This document shows, piece by piece, positions 1-8,165 of a DNA stretch of 25,033 nucleotides. Where the stretch lies: NCBI GenBank assembly GCA_964485695.1, contig CAZAKZ010000082.1, forward strand, positions 1 to 25,033. The letters are read 5' to 3'. The notes beneath the pieces were generated by a model. The model saw nothing but the letters and a program-made list of their open reading frames with translations. It ran no database searches and was not told the origin of the DNA. Each line of letters opens with the position of its first letter. The stretch's first letter is position 1. A program made the position numbers and the translations under genes. This DNA comes from CAZAKZ01 sp964485695 (lineage in GTDB: Bacteria; Planctomycetota; JAFGQW01).

Positions 1-25
1 CCGGACAAACTCGTGCATGTTTATC

Positions 26-37
26 GGACATATGTCC
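26..37. promoter_or_regulatory. 12-bp perfect palindrome, possible operator
   Basis: GGACATATGTCC reads the same on both strands. It lies about 160 bp upstream of the GAF-roadblock start in an otherwise non-coding stretch. A dimeric repressor site is possible, but a 12-bp palindrome can arise by chance and nothing else supports the call. Confidence 0.2.
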
Positions 38-198
38 TTGGAGAGCACATCTACTCCCCTGGGCATGCCTGTAAGCCGTTGCGGCCAAGGCACTTCCAAA
101 AGTTCGTTTCAGGACGATAGTTGTGCTCACGTTTTACCACGGCATTGGCGATAAAAAATTCTGCAGAACGAAGTTGGAACGTCCAAGGGAGCGATCCA

Positions 199-1167
199 GT
201 GGCAACAGGACAATCTGTTTCAAAACCAGAACAAGGGGCGGATCTGCATCGCCTGATATTTGAACTCACCTCACGTGCAACGGCTGTCCCGTTTCACCAG
301 TTCGTGAAAGAGGTCGCGGCCAAGCTCTCGAACCATTATGGCGCCAGCATGGGTCGGATCTACCTCGGCAACAGCAAGAGCCCTGTTGGATTCATCGATC
401 ACTCCGGCTGCATGAGCCGGTTGAGCGAGAAGGACAGGAAGATCTTCGAGAACTACGACGCCAAGCTGGCCTACGAGGTGAGGAAAACCGGCCGCCCCTG
501 CAAGCTGTCACGTCTCGATCTGGACAGCAACTTCATACGTGTCCTCCACGAGGTCATGGATCTCGGAGAAGGATACGGCTTGCCCATTAATTCACACGGC
601 AAGACCCAGGGAGCGGTTTGCTTTTACAACAAGGCCCCCCTCAGGTTCAGCAAGGCGGATCTCCAGTCCTTGCAGGCACTGGGGAACGTCCTCCAGGGGT
701 CCGTGAAGCAAGAGGACGGAAGCAAACGATACCTGGAAGGCTGTCGTGAGTCTGATAAGAAGCTCAAGCATTACAAGCAGCACCTTCAGAAGATCGAATT
801 GATCCTCGAGGAGCTCCGCGCGCTTACCATGGCGCGTTCTGTCCTGCTCATCGAGCAGACCGCGGAGTTCATCGCGAAGCGAGGAGAAGACCTCCCCTAC
901 GACGAATCGCATCTGAATGTTCTGCTTGCCGGCGGATACGAGACCTCGAAACGTATCGCCGGGAAACTCGGTTCCCGGGGAGAAAAGATGGTGGTCCATG
1001 AAGGTGAAGAGGAAAGCGTGCTGGTCAAGGAAGTCGCCGACCGCGCTCTGCTCGCCATCATTTACAACGACCATGAAGTTCCCGCATTGATAGCCGAGTG
1101 GGCGAATACCGCAGCCTCACGGCTGGAAGAGGAGCTCGCTGCACTCGGGGAGGTTCGCATACTATAA
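199..1167 (+). CDS. GAF domain - roadblock/LC7 domain fusion protein
   Basis: A 322-residue cytoplasmic protein with no signal peptide or membrane segment. Residues ~15-165 look like a GAF sensor fold (helical start, GRIYLG strand, then GYGLPI and GAVCFYN strands). A charged helical linker (~165-200) leads to a roadblock/LC7 domain (~205-300), recognised by RSVLLIEQ, the LLAGGYETSKRIAGKLG helix and the RALLAIIYND strand. Roadblock domains are typically GTPase regulators (MglB-like) or scaffolds. I chose the GTG at 199 because AAGGGAG lies seven bases upstream; a TTG at 121 would add 26 residues without an obvious ribosome site. The next gene starts one base after its stop, so the two roadblock proteins are probably co-translated and may form a hetero-oligomer. 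The GAF ligand is unknown. Confidence 0.8.
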   Translation: MATGQSVSKPEQGADLHRLIFELTSRATAVPFHQFVKEVAAKLSNHYGASMGRIYLGNSKSPVGFIDHSGCMSRLSEKDRKIFENYDAKLAYEVRKTGRPCKLSRLDLDSNFIRVLHEVMDLGEGYGLPINSHGKTQGAVCFYNKAPLRFSKADLQSLQALGNVLQGSVKQEDGSKRYLEGCRESDKKLKHYKQHLQKIELILEELRALTMARSVLLIEQTAEFIAKRGEDLPYDESHLNVLLAGGYETSKRIAGKLGSRGEKMVVHEGEEESVLVKEVADRALLAIIYNDHEVPALIAEWANTAASRLEEELAALGEVRIL

Positions 1168-1168
1168 A

Positions 1169-1684
1169 ATGACCATCGCAGAACCCATGGCGGGGTCACA
1201 CCGCCTGCTCCTGAAAAAAGACACGCATCAGATCGGTCTCGTACTCGGCCGTTTCCGGGAGAACACCGGCTGCAAGTCGGTACTCCTCATCGATGAAGCC
1301 GGACATCTGATTCTCGGGCTGGGGGACGAGACGGCCCGGGAGGACACCACCGTCACCGCCCTGCTTGCCGGGACGTTTCAGACCACACGGCGGCTGTCCA
1401 GGCTTCTGGGATCCAGCGAGTTCTCTTCCCGCGTCGATTGCGGCGACAGCGACCTGATGTTGCTCCAGGTCGGGGAAGACGCCCTTCTCGCGGTCACCAT
1501 GGGGGAGGAAACCACCTCCACCCTGGTTCGCACCTATGCCTTGGAATCCGTCCGGCGCCTTGAAGAGGTGTTCAAGAAGGCGGGCGGGCGCACCCAGGAA
1601 AAGGCCCTCGAGGAGTCTGGCTGGAAGGAAAACACCGTCTATGCCAGTGCGGTGACGGCGAAGCTGGACGCTCTGTTCGGATAA
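1169..1684 (+). CDS. Roadblock/LC7 domain protein (MglB-like)
   Basis: A 171-residue protein. The roadblock signature covers most of it: CKSVLLIDEAGHLI, then LLAGTFQTTRRLSRLLG, then the DALLAVTMGEETTSTLVR strand and helix. This is the usual order for bacterial LC7 proteins that bind Ras-like GTPases. A charged tail follows (~140-171). Its ATG is one base after the stop of the GAF-roadblock gene, so coupling is likely; the nearest purine-rich site (GGGGAGG) is 15 bases upstream and not ideal. No MglA-like GTPase is encoded in the window, so the partner must lie elsewhere. Family confidence is high, role inferred. Confidence 0.85.
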   Translation: MTIAEPMAGSHRLLLKKDTHQIGLVLGRFRENTGCKSVLLIDEAGHLILGLGDETAREDTTVTALLAGTFQTTRRLSRLLGSSEFSSRVDCGDSDLMLLQVGEDALLAVTMGEETTSTLVRTYALESVRRLEEVFKKAGGRTQEKALEESGWKENTVYASAVTAKLDALFG

Positions 1685-1704
1685 CGGAAGCAGGTCGGTC
1701 GAGA

Positions 1705-1755
1705 AAAAAGAGGCTGCCTTCCTTTTCAGCGCGAAAAGGAAGGCAGCCTCTTTTT
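1705..1755. terminator. Strong bidirectional intrinsic terminator
   Basis: A perfect 23-bp inverted repeat (arms 1705-1727 and 1733-1755) surrounds a 5-base loop, AGCGC. The arms carry five A's at the left end and five T's at the right, so either strand gives a hairpin with a U tract. It sits between two convergent units and should end both the roadblock operon and the minus-strand gene that stops at 1773. Confidence 0.93.
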
Positions 1756-1772
1756 ACGTTTTGAGTTTGCCC

Positions 1773-3200
1773 TCAGTCCATGAGGAACCAGTGCGTGTTC
1801 CCGACGGTGGATATACCGCCGGGAGCATTCGGGTCCACGACGATGCCGCTCACGAATATGGGCAACCCGAGGTTGGGGGGGAAGTAGGATGGAATGGCCA
1901 CCGCTGCGGTGGCCTCACCGTTCTTATCCAGGAAGCCGGTAAAGTTCTGGAAGATCATCGGGGCCTGGTTTTTCACCGTGAGGAGGAACAGGGAGTCCAG
2001 GTTGAGGTCGAGGTACTCTCCATTTGGCATCCGGAAGCCGTTGGTGTAGGCGAAAGATGCCCCCAGCTGGTAGGCCTTGCCCGCGTCGGTGGCCTTCCTG
2101 CTCGTGAACCGGATCTTCACGGACGTGCCCGGCTTGCCGGAGCCCTTGCACATCACGTGGCGGGAGCCGTACTCGGTGATGCCTGCCGGCGCGAAGATTC
2201 CCCGCAGCAGCGTGGAGCTGTAGATGTACTGGGTGATGAAGACGCCCTGGAGGTCCATCTTGTAGATGGAGCAGACGTAGTTGTTGACGATGGTGGGAAT
2301 CGGTTGGGTCTGCCAGTCGTAGGTCAGGATGTAGGCCAGGTTCTGCTTGTCGATGTAGACGGCATTGGCCCTGTACAAGGTCGTTTTCGTCGTCGGGAAG
2401 TTGAGGGTGGTCAGGACTCCTTTCTTCGTGGTGCGCATGAACTCGCCGCCTCCGCCCGCAGCAGTGGTTCCGAAGCCGGAGGAGATGTAGTCGCCCGAGG
2501 TCCGTTCGATCTTTATGCCCGAGATGTAGCTGGGTCCGCCGAAGCCGGCCGCGACAGTGGTGACGAGGCCGCTGCGGTCACAGCCCATGATAAAGGGCAG
2601 GGTGCTGGAAGTGAGGTTGAACTTTCCGACCACGTAAGTCGGCCCGCCGAGCGCGCGGTCGATGACAAAGGCGTTGTGTACGCCGGACGGCGTCCTGGCG
2701 GTCCACAAGGTGGAATAGGTGAAGTTGTCCTCGTTGAAGGACCAGAAGCTGTAATTCCCGGCCAGGATCCAGGTGCCGTCGTGGTCCAGATCGAAGGCGT
2801 TGATGTAGGTGCCGCTGGTGGCGGGCGGCGTGTAGTCGGCGACGAGAGTGTGGAGGATGCTGCCGGTTGTACTGACGCTGTGGAGCCAGACGCCGTTGCC
2901 GATGGACGCCGGCGTGGTGCCGGAGGGAATGCTGGCCACCATGAAGTTCTTGTTGTCCGAGGCCATCTCGATCCAGTTGGGCCCCATGGTGATGGAGCTG
3001 GTCCGCGTGAAGCTCGAGGCAATGGTAAAGACCTTGCCGGTGATCGGGTCGATGGACATGATGGACCCGGGACCGTACGCGGCCGAGGCCGCTGTGGGAT
3101 CCCTGAACTGCCCGACGATGAGGTCCCCGTCCTGGGGTTGCGCCGGCAGACCGCCGGTGAGAAGGACGAGGCACAGGGTGCCGAAGACGAGGGTTTTCAT
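1773..3200 (-). CDS. Exported propeller-like protein with common C-terminal module (paralogue 1)
   Basis: A 475-residue protein with a Sec signal peptide (MKTLVFGTLCLVLLTGGLPA, then Q). The body (~25-345) is beta-rich and matches the proteins at 4723-6132 and 6240-7649 along its length (QFRDP, YGPGSI, MGPNWIEMASDN, NAFDLDHDGTWILAGN, SGVHNAFVIDRA). I read it as a beta-propeller-like ectodomain, not a recognised enzyme. TEYGSRH marks the junction to the C-terminal module (~353-475), which contains GSGKPGTSV, IFQNFTGFLD, FVSG and NTHWF. The start has a good ribosome site, AGGAGAG, 5 bases upstream. It ends at the bidirectional terminator. No catalytic motif, membrane anchor or sortase-type tail is visible. 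Function unknown. Confidence 0.9.
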   Translation of the reverse strand: MKTLVFGTLCLVLLTGGLPAQPQDGDLIVGQFRDPTAASAAYGPGSIMSIDPITGKVFTIASSFTRTSSITMGPNWIEMASDNKNFMVASIPSGTTPASIGNGVWLHSVSTTGSILHTLVADYTPPATSGTYINAFDLDHDGTWILAGNYSFWSFNEDNFTYSTLWTARTPSGVHNAFVIDRALGGPTYVVGKFNLTSSTLPFIMGCDRSGLVTTVAAGFGGPSYISGIKIERTSGDYISSGFGTTAAGGGGEFMRTTKKGVLTTLNFPTTKTTLYRANAVYIDKQNLAYILTYDWQTQPIPTIVNNYVCSIYKMDLQGVFITQYIYSSTLLRGIFAPAGITEYGSRHVMCKGSGKPGTSVKIRFTSRKATDAGKAYQLGASFAYTNGFRMPNGEYLDLNLDSLFLLTVKNQAPMIFQNFTGFLDKNGEATAAVAIPSYFPPNLGLPIFVSGIVVDPNAPGGISTVGNTHWFLMD

Positions 3201-3310
3201 ACTACTCTCCTGGTTGGCTGGTCATGGGACGGTGGGGCAGGCTGGCGCCACCCCGACACGATCTTCTGCTCTACTTCATCGCTGCTACCGAGGCCGGTTC
3301 GCTCGACCTA

Positions 3311-3339
3311 TTCATACCTGAATTCGGCCGATTCCGCAA
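3311..3339 (-). promoter_or_regulatory. Candidate sigma70 promoter for the gene at 1773-3200
   Basis: On the minus strand, TTGCGG (3334-3339) and TATGAA (3311-3316) are separated by exactly 17 bases. Each matches the consensus at four of six positions. It sits in the 176-bp gap before paralogue 1, implying a leader of about 100 bases. Confidence 0.35.
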
Positions 3340-3376
3340 GGCTGAACCTGCTCTACGCCGTTCACAGCGGTTTCCC

Positions 3377-4708
3377 TTACTTCCGTATCGTGAATCCCTC
3401 CGAATTGGTCACGACCTGGGTGCCCCCGATGACGGCCATACCGCCGCAGAAGAACCGAAATCCGTCCAGGGCAGGAAGGGCGGGAAGATGGACGGCAGCG
3501 CCTGCCCGGCCGCCGGCGTCGAGGATGCCCTGGAACTTCTTAAAAACCGACGGCGCCAGATTGTTGGCGCTGATGTGGAAGAAGACGTCGTACCGCAGGT
3601 CGAGCCAGTCATTGCCGATCTGGACTCCCGGCCGGAGGCCCAGGGAACAGGCCAGGTAGTATGGGGAACCCGGCGCTTTCAAGTGCGGGAAGCTGAGGTG
3701 AATCCCCACTGTGCCGCCGGGCTTCGTGCCTCCGCTGGTATCGAGCATGAGGGGTCTGTTTCCGTACACGGTGGCGCCGGTGATGGCCTGCATGCGCTCT
3801 TTCTCATAGGCCCAGGTGTGGACGACGGCGTTCCTGGACAGGTCGAACTTGAAAACCCTGTGGCGGGCTCCCAGGAGAAGAGTGTGGTCCCGGCAGCATT
3901 CGATCCAGTTGAGGCGGTCCACCGCGGCACCGGGTGGCGTGGTGCCATCGATGAGGCTCGTGACCTTCCTGGTGGTGAGGTCGATCTCGAAGAGGCTGCC
4001 GGCCCATATCGTGGTCTGGCCCGGGACGGCGAACTCGACGGCGTACACCTTCCCGGTGCCCTTGTGGTAGTCGACGGTGTTCACCAGGGCCAGGCCCTTG
4101 ATGGACTGGACGACGGCCCCCTGGACCGGGTCCAGCTCGGCAACGCCTCCGCCGGGGGTCGTGGACTGGAAGGAGGCCACGACGTTGCCGGTATCCTCGA
4201 TTTCCTGGTGGTTGAGGGCGAGGGACGGGATGCCCGACACGAGGGTTTTCAGGCTGCCGAAGTTCCGGTCCGTCCACACGAGGCGGTCCGTGAAGACACC
4301 GCCGTATCCCGACCAGGTGATTCCGCCGTCATCCCTGAACCGAAATCCGTCGGTCCGCCAGGAGAGCGGATGGACAGTGGTGAGGGCTCCGGACCGGTCG
4401 ATGACGTACATGCCGCCTCCGGTGAGACTCTGGTCGTCATGGGCCACCCACACGTCCATGTTGCTCGGCCCCATCTGTACCCAGTTGCCCAGCATCGTGA
4501 AACTGGGCCCTGCCTGCTTGTCGATGAGAGTCGTTACCCTGCCCGTGACCGGATCCAGCTGATAGGTGCGGCCTCCGCCGGAAGCGGTATCGCGATGGGT
4601 GATGACGAGGTCCCCGGGTATGATCTGGGCGCTCCCGCTGGATGTGAATGTCGGGATAATTCCCGCTGTGAGCAGGGCGGTCAGAAGTATCACGCAGAAG
4701 GCACGCAT
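3377..4708 (-). CDS. Exported propeller-like protein with common C-terminal module (paralogue 2, divergent)
   Basis: A 443-residue protein with signal peptide (MRAFCVILLTALLTAG, likely cut after SGSA before Q). The mature start QIIPGDLVITHRD resembles its neighbours, and the body repeats strand-turn units such as LDPVTGRVTTLID, FEIDLTTRKVTSLID and IDRSGALTTV. The YGNRP junction and C-terminal module (~320-443: GGTKPGGTV, VFKKFQGILD, GFTIRK) are recognisable but clearly more divergent than in paralogues 1, 3 and 4. I chose the ATG at 4708 because AGGAG lies four bases upstream; an in-frame TTG at 4726 would add six residues and overlap the upstream stop. It is 14 bp downstream of paralogue 3 and probably shares its message. 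Function unknown. Confidence 0.88.
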   Translation of the reverse strand: MRAFCVILLTALLTAGIIPTFTSSGSAQIIPGDLVITHRDTASGGGRTYQLDPVTGRVTTLIDKQAGPSFTMLGNWVQMGPSNMDVWVAHDDQSLTGGGMYVIDRSGALTTVHPLSWRTDGFRFRDDGGITWSGYGGVFTDRLVWTDRNFGSLKTLVSGIPSLALNHQEIEDTGNVVASFQSTTPGGGVAELDPVQGAVVQSIKGLALVNTVDYHKGTGKVYAVEFAVPGQTTIWAGSLFEIDLTTRKVTSLIDGTTPPGAAVDRLNWIECCRDHTLLLGARHRVFKFDLSRNAVVHTWAYEKERMQAITGATVYGNRPLMLDTSGGTKPGGTVGIHLSFPHLKAPGSPYYLACSLGLRPGVQIGNDWLDLRYDVFFHISANNLAPSVFKKFQGILDAGGRAGAAVHLPALPALDGFRFFCGGMAVIGGTQVVTNSEGFTIRK

Positions 4709-4722
4709 GCAACTCCTAGATG

Positions 4723-6132
4723 TCAATTCAGCACGAACCAGTGCGTGTTTCCCGTGCTGCCGATCCCGCCGGGAGCGGCGGGATCCAGGACCACACCGCT
4801 GACGAAGATCGTGACTCCAAGCCCCGGTGGAAGATTAACCGGGACGTGAATGTTTGCCATCGCATTCCCGTTCGGGTCCAGGAATCCCGTGAAGTTCTGG
4901 AAGATCGACGGCAGCAAGTTGTTGGCGGTATAAAAAAGGAGCACGTCGAACGTCAGATCCAGGTACTCGCCACTCGGCATCTGGATGCCGCCGGTATAGC
5001 CGAAGGAGGCGGCCAGCTGGTAGATCTTACCCGCCTCGGACTTCCGGCGACTGGAGAAGAGCACTTTCACCGAAGTGCCGGGCTTGCCGCTGCCGTTGCA
5101 TACCACGTGGCGGCAGCCGTACTCGGTGATTCCTGCCGGCATGAACACGTTCCGGGTCAGTGAGGAGGCATAGGTGTGCAGGGTCAGGAACACACCCTGG
5201 AGGTCCATCTTGTAGAGCGCGCACACGTACTTGCTCGTCAAGGTAGGTATGGGGCCGGTCTGCCAGTCATACGTCAGGAGCCAGGCATTGTGCATCTTGT
5301 CGAGGTAGATGGCGTTCGGCCGGTACATCCGTATCGTCGCAGGGAAGTTCAGTGTGGTATTAATCCCTGTCTTTGTCGTGCGGGTAAACTCGCCGCCCCA
5401 CCCATTGAAACCCTGGCCGAAGGCAGAGCTGATGTAGTCACCGGTGAACCGGTCGATCTTCACACCCGATACGTAGGCCGGCCCGGCGGTGCTGAGGGTC
5501 GTAACGTAGCCCTTTCGGTCCGCTGCCATCAGGTTCGGCTCCCAGGGGGGAGTGGAGTTGAACTTGCCGATGACGTACTCGGGGCCGCCGTAGGCACGGT
5601 CGATGACGAATGCATTGTGTAGGCCGACCGAGTATTTGATGGTGTAGAGCGTGGCGTACGTTGTGGAGTCTTCGTTGTAGGACCAGAGGCTGTCCCCGCC
5701 GGCCAGGATCCAGGTGCCGTCGTAGTCCAGGTCGAAAGCGTTGACGTAGCTCAGGCCTGGAGCGGGATCGGCGATGAGGGTGTTCACGATGCTGCCCCGG
5801 ACATCGACGCGGTGGAAGTAGACGCCGTCCCCGGGTGTGGTCGGCGATGCCCCCGTGGGCAGGCAGGCTACCATGAGGTCGGTGTTGTCCGACGCCATCT
5901 CGATCCAGTTCGGCCCCATGTTGAGGGTGCCGATGGTGGTGAATCTCCTGGAAAAGGTGAAGACGGTCCCCGTGGTCCGGTTGACGGAAAATATCGACCC
6001 AGGTCCGAAATTCTCCGTGTTCTGGACCGGGTCCCGGAAGTTCGCGATGACGAGATCGCCGTCATAGGGTTGCGCACTCGCCATACCGGCGAGGAGGAGG
6101 GCCGTCAGGAGCCCCGGAATGTAGATTCTCAT
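4723..6132 (-). CDS. Exported propeller-like protein with common C-terminal module (paralogue 3)
   Basis: A 469-residue protein, signal peptide MRIYIPGLLTALLLAGMASA then Q. The ectodomain closely follows paralogues 1 and 4 (DGDLVIANFRDP, MGPNWIEMASDN, NAFDLDYDGTWILAGG, NAFVIDRAYGGPEYVIGKFN, ILTYDW-like LLTYDWQTGPIPT). The junction is TEYGCRH. The C-terminal module (GSGKPGTSV, SGEYLDL, IFQNFTGFLD, FVSGVVLDP, NTHWFVLN) is nearly word-for-word that of paralogue 4. The ATG lacks the strong AGGAGAG site of its relatives; only a weak GGAT is upstream. It follows the terminator of paralogue 4 closely and has its own extended -10 element, so it probably begins a two-gene operon with paralogue 2. Function unknown. 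Confidence 0.9.
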   Translation of the reverse strand: MRIYIPGLLTALLLAGMASAQPYDGDLVIANFRDPVQNTENFGPGSIFSVNRTTGTVFTFSRRFTTIGTLNMGPNWIEMASDNTDLMVACLPTGASPTTPGDGVYFHRVDVRGSIVNTLIADPAPGLSYVNAFDLDYDGTWILAGGDSLWSYNEDSTTYATLYTIKYSVGLHNAFVIDRAYGGPEYVIGKFNSTPPWEPNLMAADRKGYVTTLSTAGPAYVSGVKIDRFTGDYISSAFGQGFNGWGGEFTRTTKTGINTTLNFPATIRMYRPNAIYLDKMHNAWLLTYDWQTGPIPTLTSKYVCALYKMDLQGVFLTLHTYASSLTRNVFMPAGITEYGCRHVVCNGSGKPGTSVKVLFSSRRKSEAGKIYQLAASFGYTGGIQMPSGEYLDLTFDVLLFYTANNLLPSIFQNFTGFLDPNGNAMANIHVPVNLPPGLGVTIFVSGVVLDPAAPGGIGSTGNTHWFVLN

Positions 6133-6170
6133 TTGAAGATTGATCCGTGAATATCCCCTGGAACCGCTCC

Positions 6171-6179
6171 ATCATACCA
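6171..6179 (-). promoter_or_regulatory. Candidate extended -10 promoter for the 6132-3377 operon
   Basis: The minus strand reads TGGTATGAT, an extended -10 element (TGn plus five of six -10 matches). It lies in the only 56 bp between the preceding terminator and the start of paralogue 3. No good -35 is seen at 17 bases, as expected for an extended -10 type. The implied leader is about 30 bases. Confidence 0.4.
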
Positions 6180-6188
6180 GAAACCGGC

Positions 6189-6218
6189 AAAAAAAGGCCC
6201 GGCAATGCCGGGCCTTTT
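6189..6218 (-). terminator. Intrinsic terminator of the gene at 6240-7649
   Basis: A 12-bp perfect stem (6192-6203 with 6207-6218, core GGCCCGGC) has a 3-base loop. On the minus strand it is followed by a run of seven T's that overlaps the stem end. It lies 22 bp after the stop of paralogue 4 and separates that gene from the 6132-3377 operon. Confidence 0.9.
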
Positions 6219-6239
6219 GATGTGTTCGTCGGTGAAATC

Positions 6240-7649
6240 CTAGTTCAGCACGAACCAGTGTGTGTTGCCGACGCTGCCCACGCCACCAGGGGCCTTGGGA
6301 TCAAGGACGATGCCGCTGACATAAATGGGAAATCCGAGTCCCGTCGGCAGCCCGCCCGGTATGTTGATCTGGGCCTTGGCCTCTCCGTTGACATCCAGGA
6401 ATCCTGCGAAGTTCTGGAAGATCGACGGAACCCCCCCGAAGACGGACGTCCACATGAGCGCATCCCAGGTCAGATCCAGATACTCTCCGCTCGCCATCTT
6501 GATGCCGCCCTTGTAGCCGAAGGAGCAGGCCAGCTGATAGGCCAGCTTGCCCTCGGACGGTCTCCGGGTCGTGAAGTCCACCATCACCGAGGTGCCGGGC
6601 TTGCCGGAGCCGTCGCATACGACGTGACGGCCGCCGTACTCGCAGAGGCCGGCCGGCGCGAAATTGGCCCGCGTCAGGGTCGAGCCGTAGATGTACTGGG
6701 TGATGTAGACGCCCGCGGAGTCCATCTTGAACACCGAGCACTTGAGCCCGGGCTGCGAGGCCGACGGCACCGGCACGGTCACGCCGGTGAGGTCGTACGT
6801 GAGAATCCATGCACAGTGCATCTGGTCGATGTATATCCCGTTCGCCCGGAACATCCGCGTGGTGGAGGTCGGGTAATTGATGGTGGTCACCGCGCCGGCC
6901 TTGGTCACGCGAGTGAACTCTCCGCCCGACGCGTTGTAGGCCGAAATGCCGAAGCCCGCACAGAGATAGTCGCCCGTCATGCGGTCGACCTCGACCCCGG
7001 CTCCGTAGAACGGTCCGCCGGTGGATATGGTGGAAATGAATCCGCTGCGGTCGACCTCGATGAGGTTCGCGGTCGTGCTCGAATTGGTGGCGAACTTGCA
7101 GATGCAGTAGTCCCCTTTCGGAAGGTCGTGGTCGATGGTCAGGGCATTGACAGTGCCGGACGGGGCTGACAGGGAGACGGTCTTGAGCGTGTTCGTGTTT
7201 TCATTGTACAGGAACATGTTGGTGCCGCCGCCGATGACCCAGGTGCCGTCGTAGTCCAGAGCCAGGGCGTTGGGGTACCCGGGAGCCGTGCTGTCAGCCA
7301 CCAGGGTCTTCACGATCGCACCGGTGATGTCGACCTGATAGCACCAGAGCCCGGAGCCGAGAGACGTGGGGGTTGTGCCGGTCGGGATGCAGGCCGTTAC
7401 GAAGTCCTTGTTGTTCGAGGCCATCTTGATACAGTTCGGCCCCATGGCCTTGGGCATCGTGGTAAACACCGAAGCAATGGTATCCACCTTGCCGGTGCCC
7501 GGCACCACATAGAAGATCGATCCCGGCCCATAGGAATTGGGCGTTTTCGGATCCCGGAACTGGCCGACGACGATGTCGCCGTCCGACTGGGCAGGAACCG
7601 CGCCGACCAGGAGGCTCAAACAAAGGAAACCCAGAAAGAATTTTCTCAT
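6240..7649 (-). CDS. Exported propeller-like protein with common C-terminal module (paralogue 4)
   Basis: A 469-residue protein with signal peptide (MRKFFLGFLCLSLLVGAVPA then Q). Motifs shared with paralogues 1 and 3 run through the whole protein: GDIVVGQFRDP, YGPGSIFYV, IKMASNNKDFVTACIP, ALDYDGTWVIGGG, ILTYDL, FKMDSAGVYITQYIYGSTL. The junction is CEYGGRH. The C-terminal module is ~346-469, ending NTHWFVLN. The ATG has AGGAGAG upstream, with nearly the same sequence as before paralogue 1, so the duplicated unit probably included the ribosome site. It is a single-gene unit with its own terminator. Function unknown. Confidence 0.9.
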   Translation of the reverse strand: MRKFFLGFLCLSLLVGAVPAQSDGDIVVGQFRDPKTPNSYGPGSIFYVVPGTGKVDTIASVFTTMPKAMGPNCIKMASNNKDFVTACIPTGTTPTSLGSGLWCYQVDITGAIVKTLVADSTAPGYPNALALDYDGTWVIGGGTNMFLYNENTNTLKTVSLSAPSGTVNALTIDHDLPKGDYCICKFATNSSTTANLIEVDRSGFISTISTGGPFYGAGVEVDRMTGDYLCAGFGISAYNASGGEFTRVTKAGAVTTINYPTSTTRMFRANGIYIDQMHCAWILTYDLTGVTVPVPSASQPGLKCSVFKMDSAGVYITQYIYGSTLTRANFAPAGLCEYGGRHVVCDGSGKPGTSVMVDFTTRRPSEGKLAYQLACSFGYKGGIKMASGEYLDLTWDALMWTSVFGGVPSIFQNFAGFLDVNGEAKAQINIPGGLPTGLGFPIYVSGIVLDPKAPGGVGSVGNTHWFVLN

Positions 7650-7691
7650 ACCACTCTCCTATCCTCTCGAAAATGAAAGAAGATTCACCAC

Positions 7692-7714
7692 GACCCGGTT
7701 CTGAAGCCCGGGTC
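7692..7714 (-). promoter_or_regulatory. Leader hairpin upstream of paralogue 4
   Basis: GACCCGG (7692-7698) pairs with CCGGGTC (7708-7714) around a 9-base loop. A weaker stem (CTGCC 7731-7735 with GGCAG 7748-7752) lies just beyond. Both fall 40-105 bases upstream of the paralogue 4 start, where they could structure its 5' leader. No T run follows, so it is not a standard terminator. Confidence 0.35.
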
Positions 7715-7854
7715 TCTCTTGCCAACCCCTCTGCCGGAATCCGAGAAGGCAGGGAGGCACCAGAACATGGAATGCGGAAATATACGTGAGTGACTGTCCC
7801 CCTCTCTGCAATGTGTATGTCCCAAGGAGACAAGAATCTACAACCCTTTCATAC

Positions 7855-7884
7855 AAAAACAGGGCGAACTCCTCAAGGCCCTGT
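7855..7884 (-). terminator. Terminator-like hairpin with no obvious gene
   Basis: On the minus strand ACAGGGC and GCCCTGT form a 7-bp stem with a 12-base loop, followed by five T's in all (the last stem base plus four). It fits an intrinsic terminator on the minus strand, but no credible minus-strand gene lies upstream (7885-8287). It might end a small RNA or attenuate the paralogue 4 leader. Confidence 0.45.
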
Positions 7885-8165
7885 CCACGTTGATATTAGG
7901 GTGACAGACGTACGAGACCGCCAGGAGGCGGGCGTAACGGCCTTTAAACAAGACTGATACGCCCATGCCCGGGCGGTGAATCCGGGTATCGCCGGGAGGA
8001 TAGGGCCGGGTAAAAAAAGTGACCCCCACCTCCACCAAAGCAAGGGCCGGCGAGGAACTCGGGCCTCCCTGCCCTTCCCGGTCGTTCGTCGAGCCCCGGA
8101 AAGACAGGTCCTCGCAGAGCGCTGCTCCCCGCCGGAACTTCATGACCGAAACGGGGTTTGATTTC

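Noticed and set aside
1761..3659. Long plus-strand open frame opposite the propeller gene
   Set aside because: It mirrors the real minus-strand gene in a GC-rich region, has biased composition (Gly, Val, Asp, Arg) and no signal or domain. The terminator and ribosome site support the minus-strand gene.
3224..4849. Long plus-strand frame opposite paralogue 2
   Set aside because: Same reasoning: low-complexity Gly/Val/Asp/Arg-rich translation, no ribosome site, and clear secreted paralogue on the other strand.
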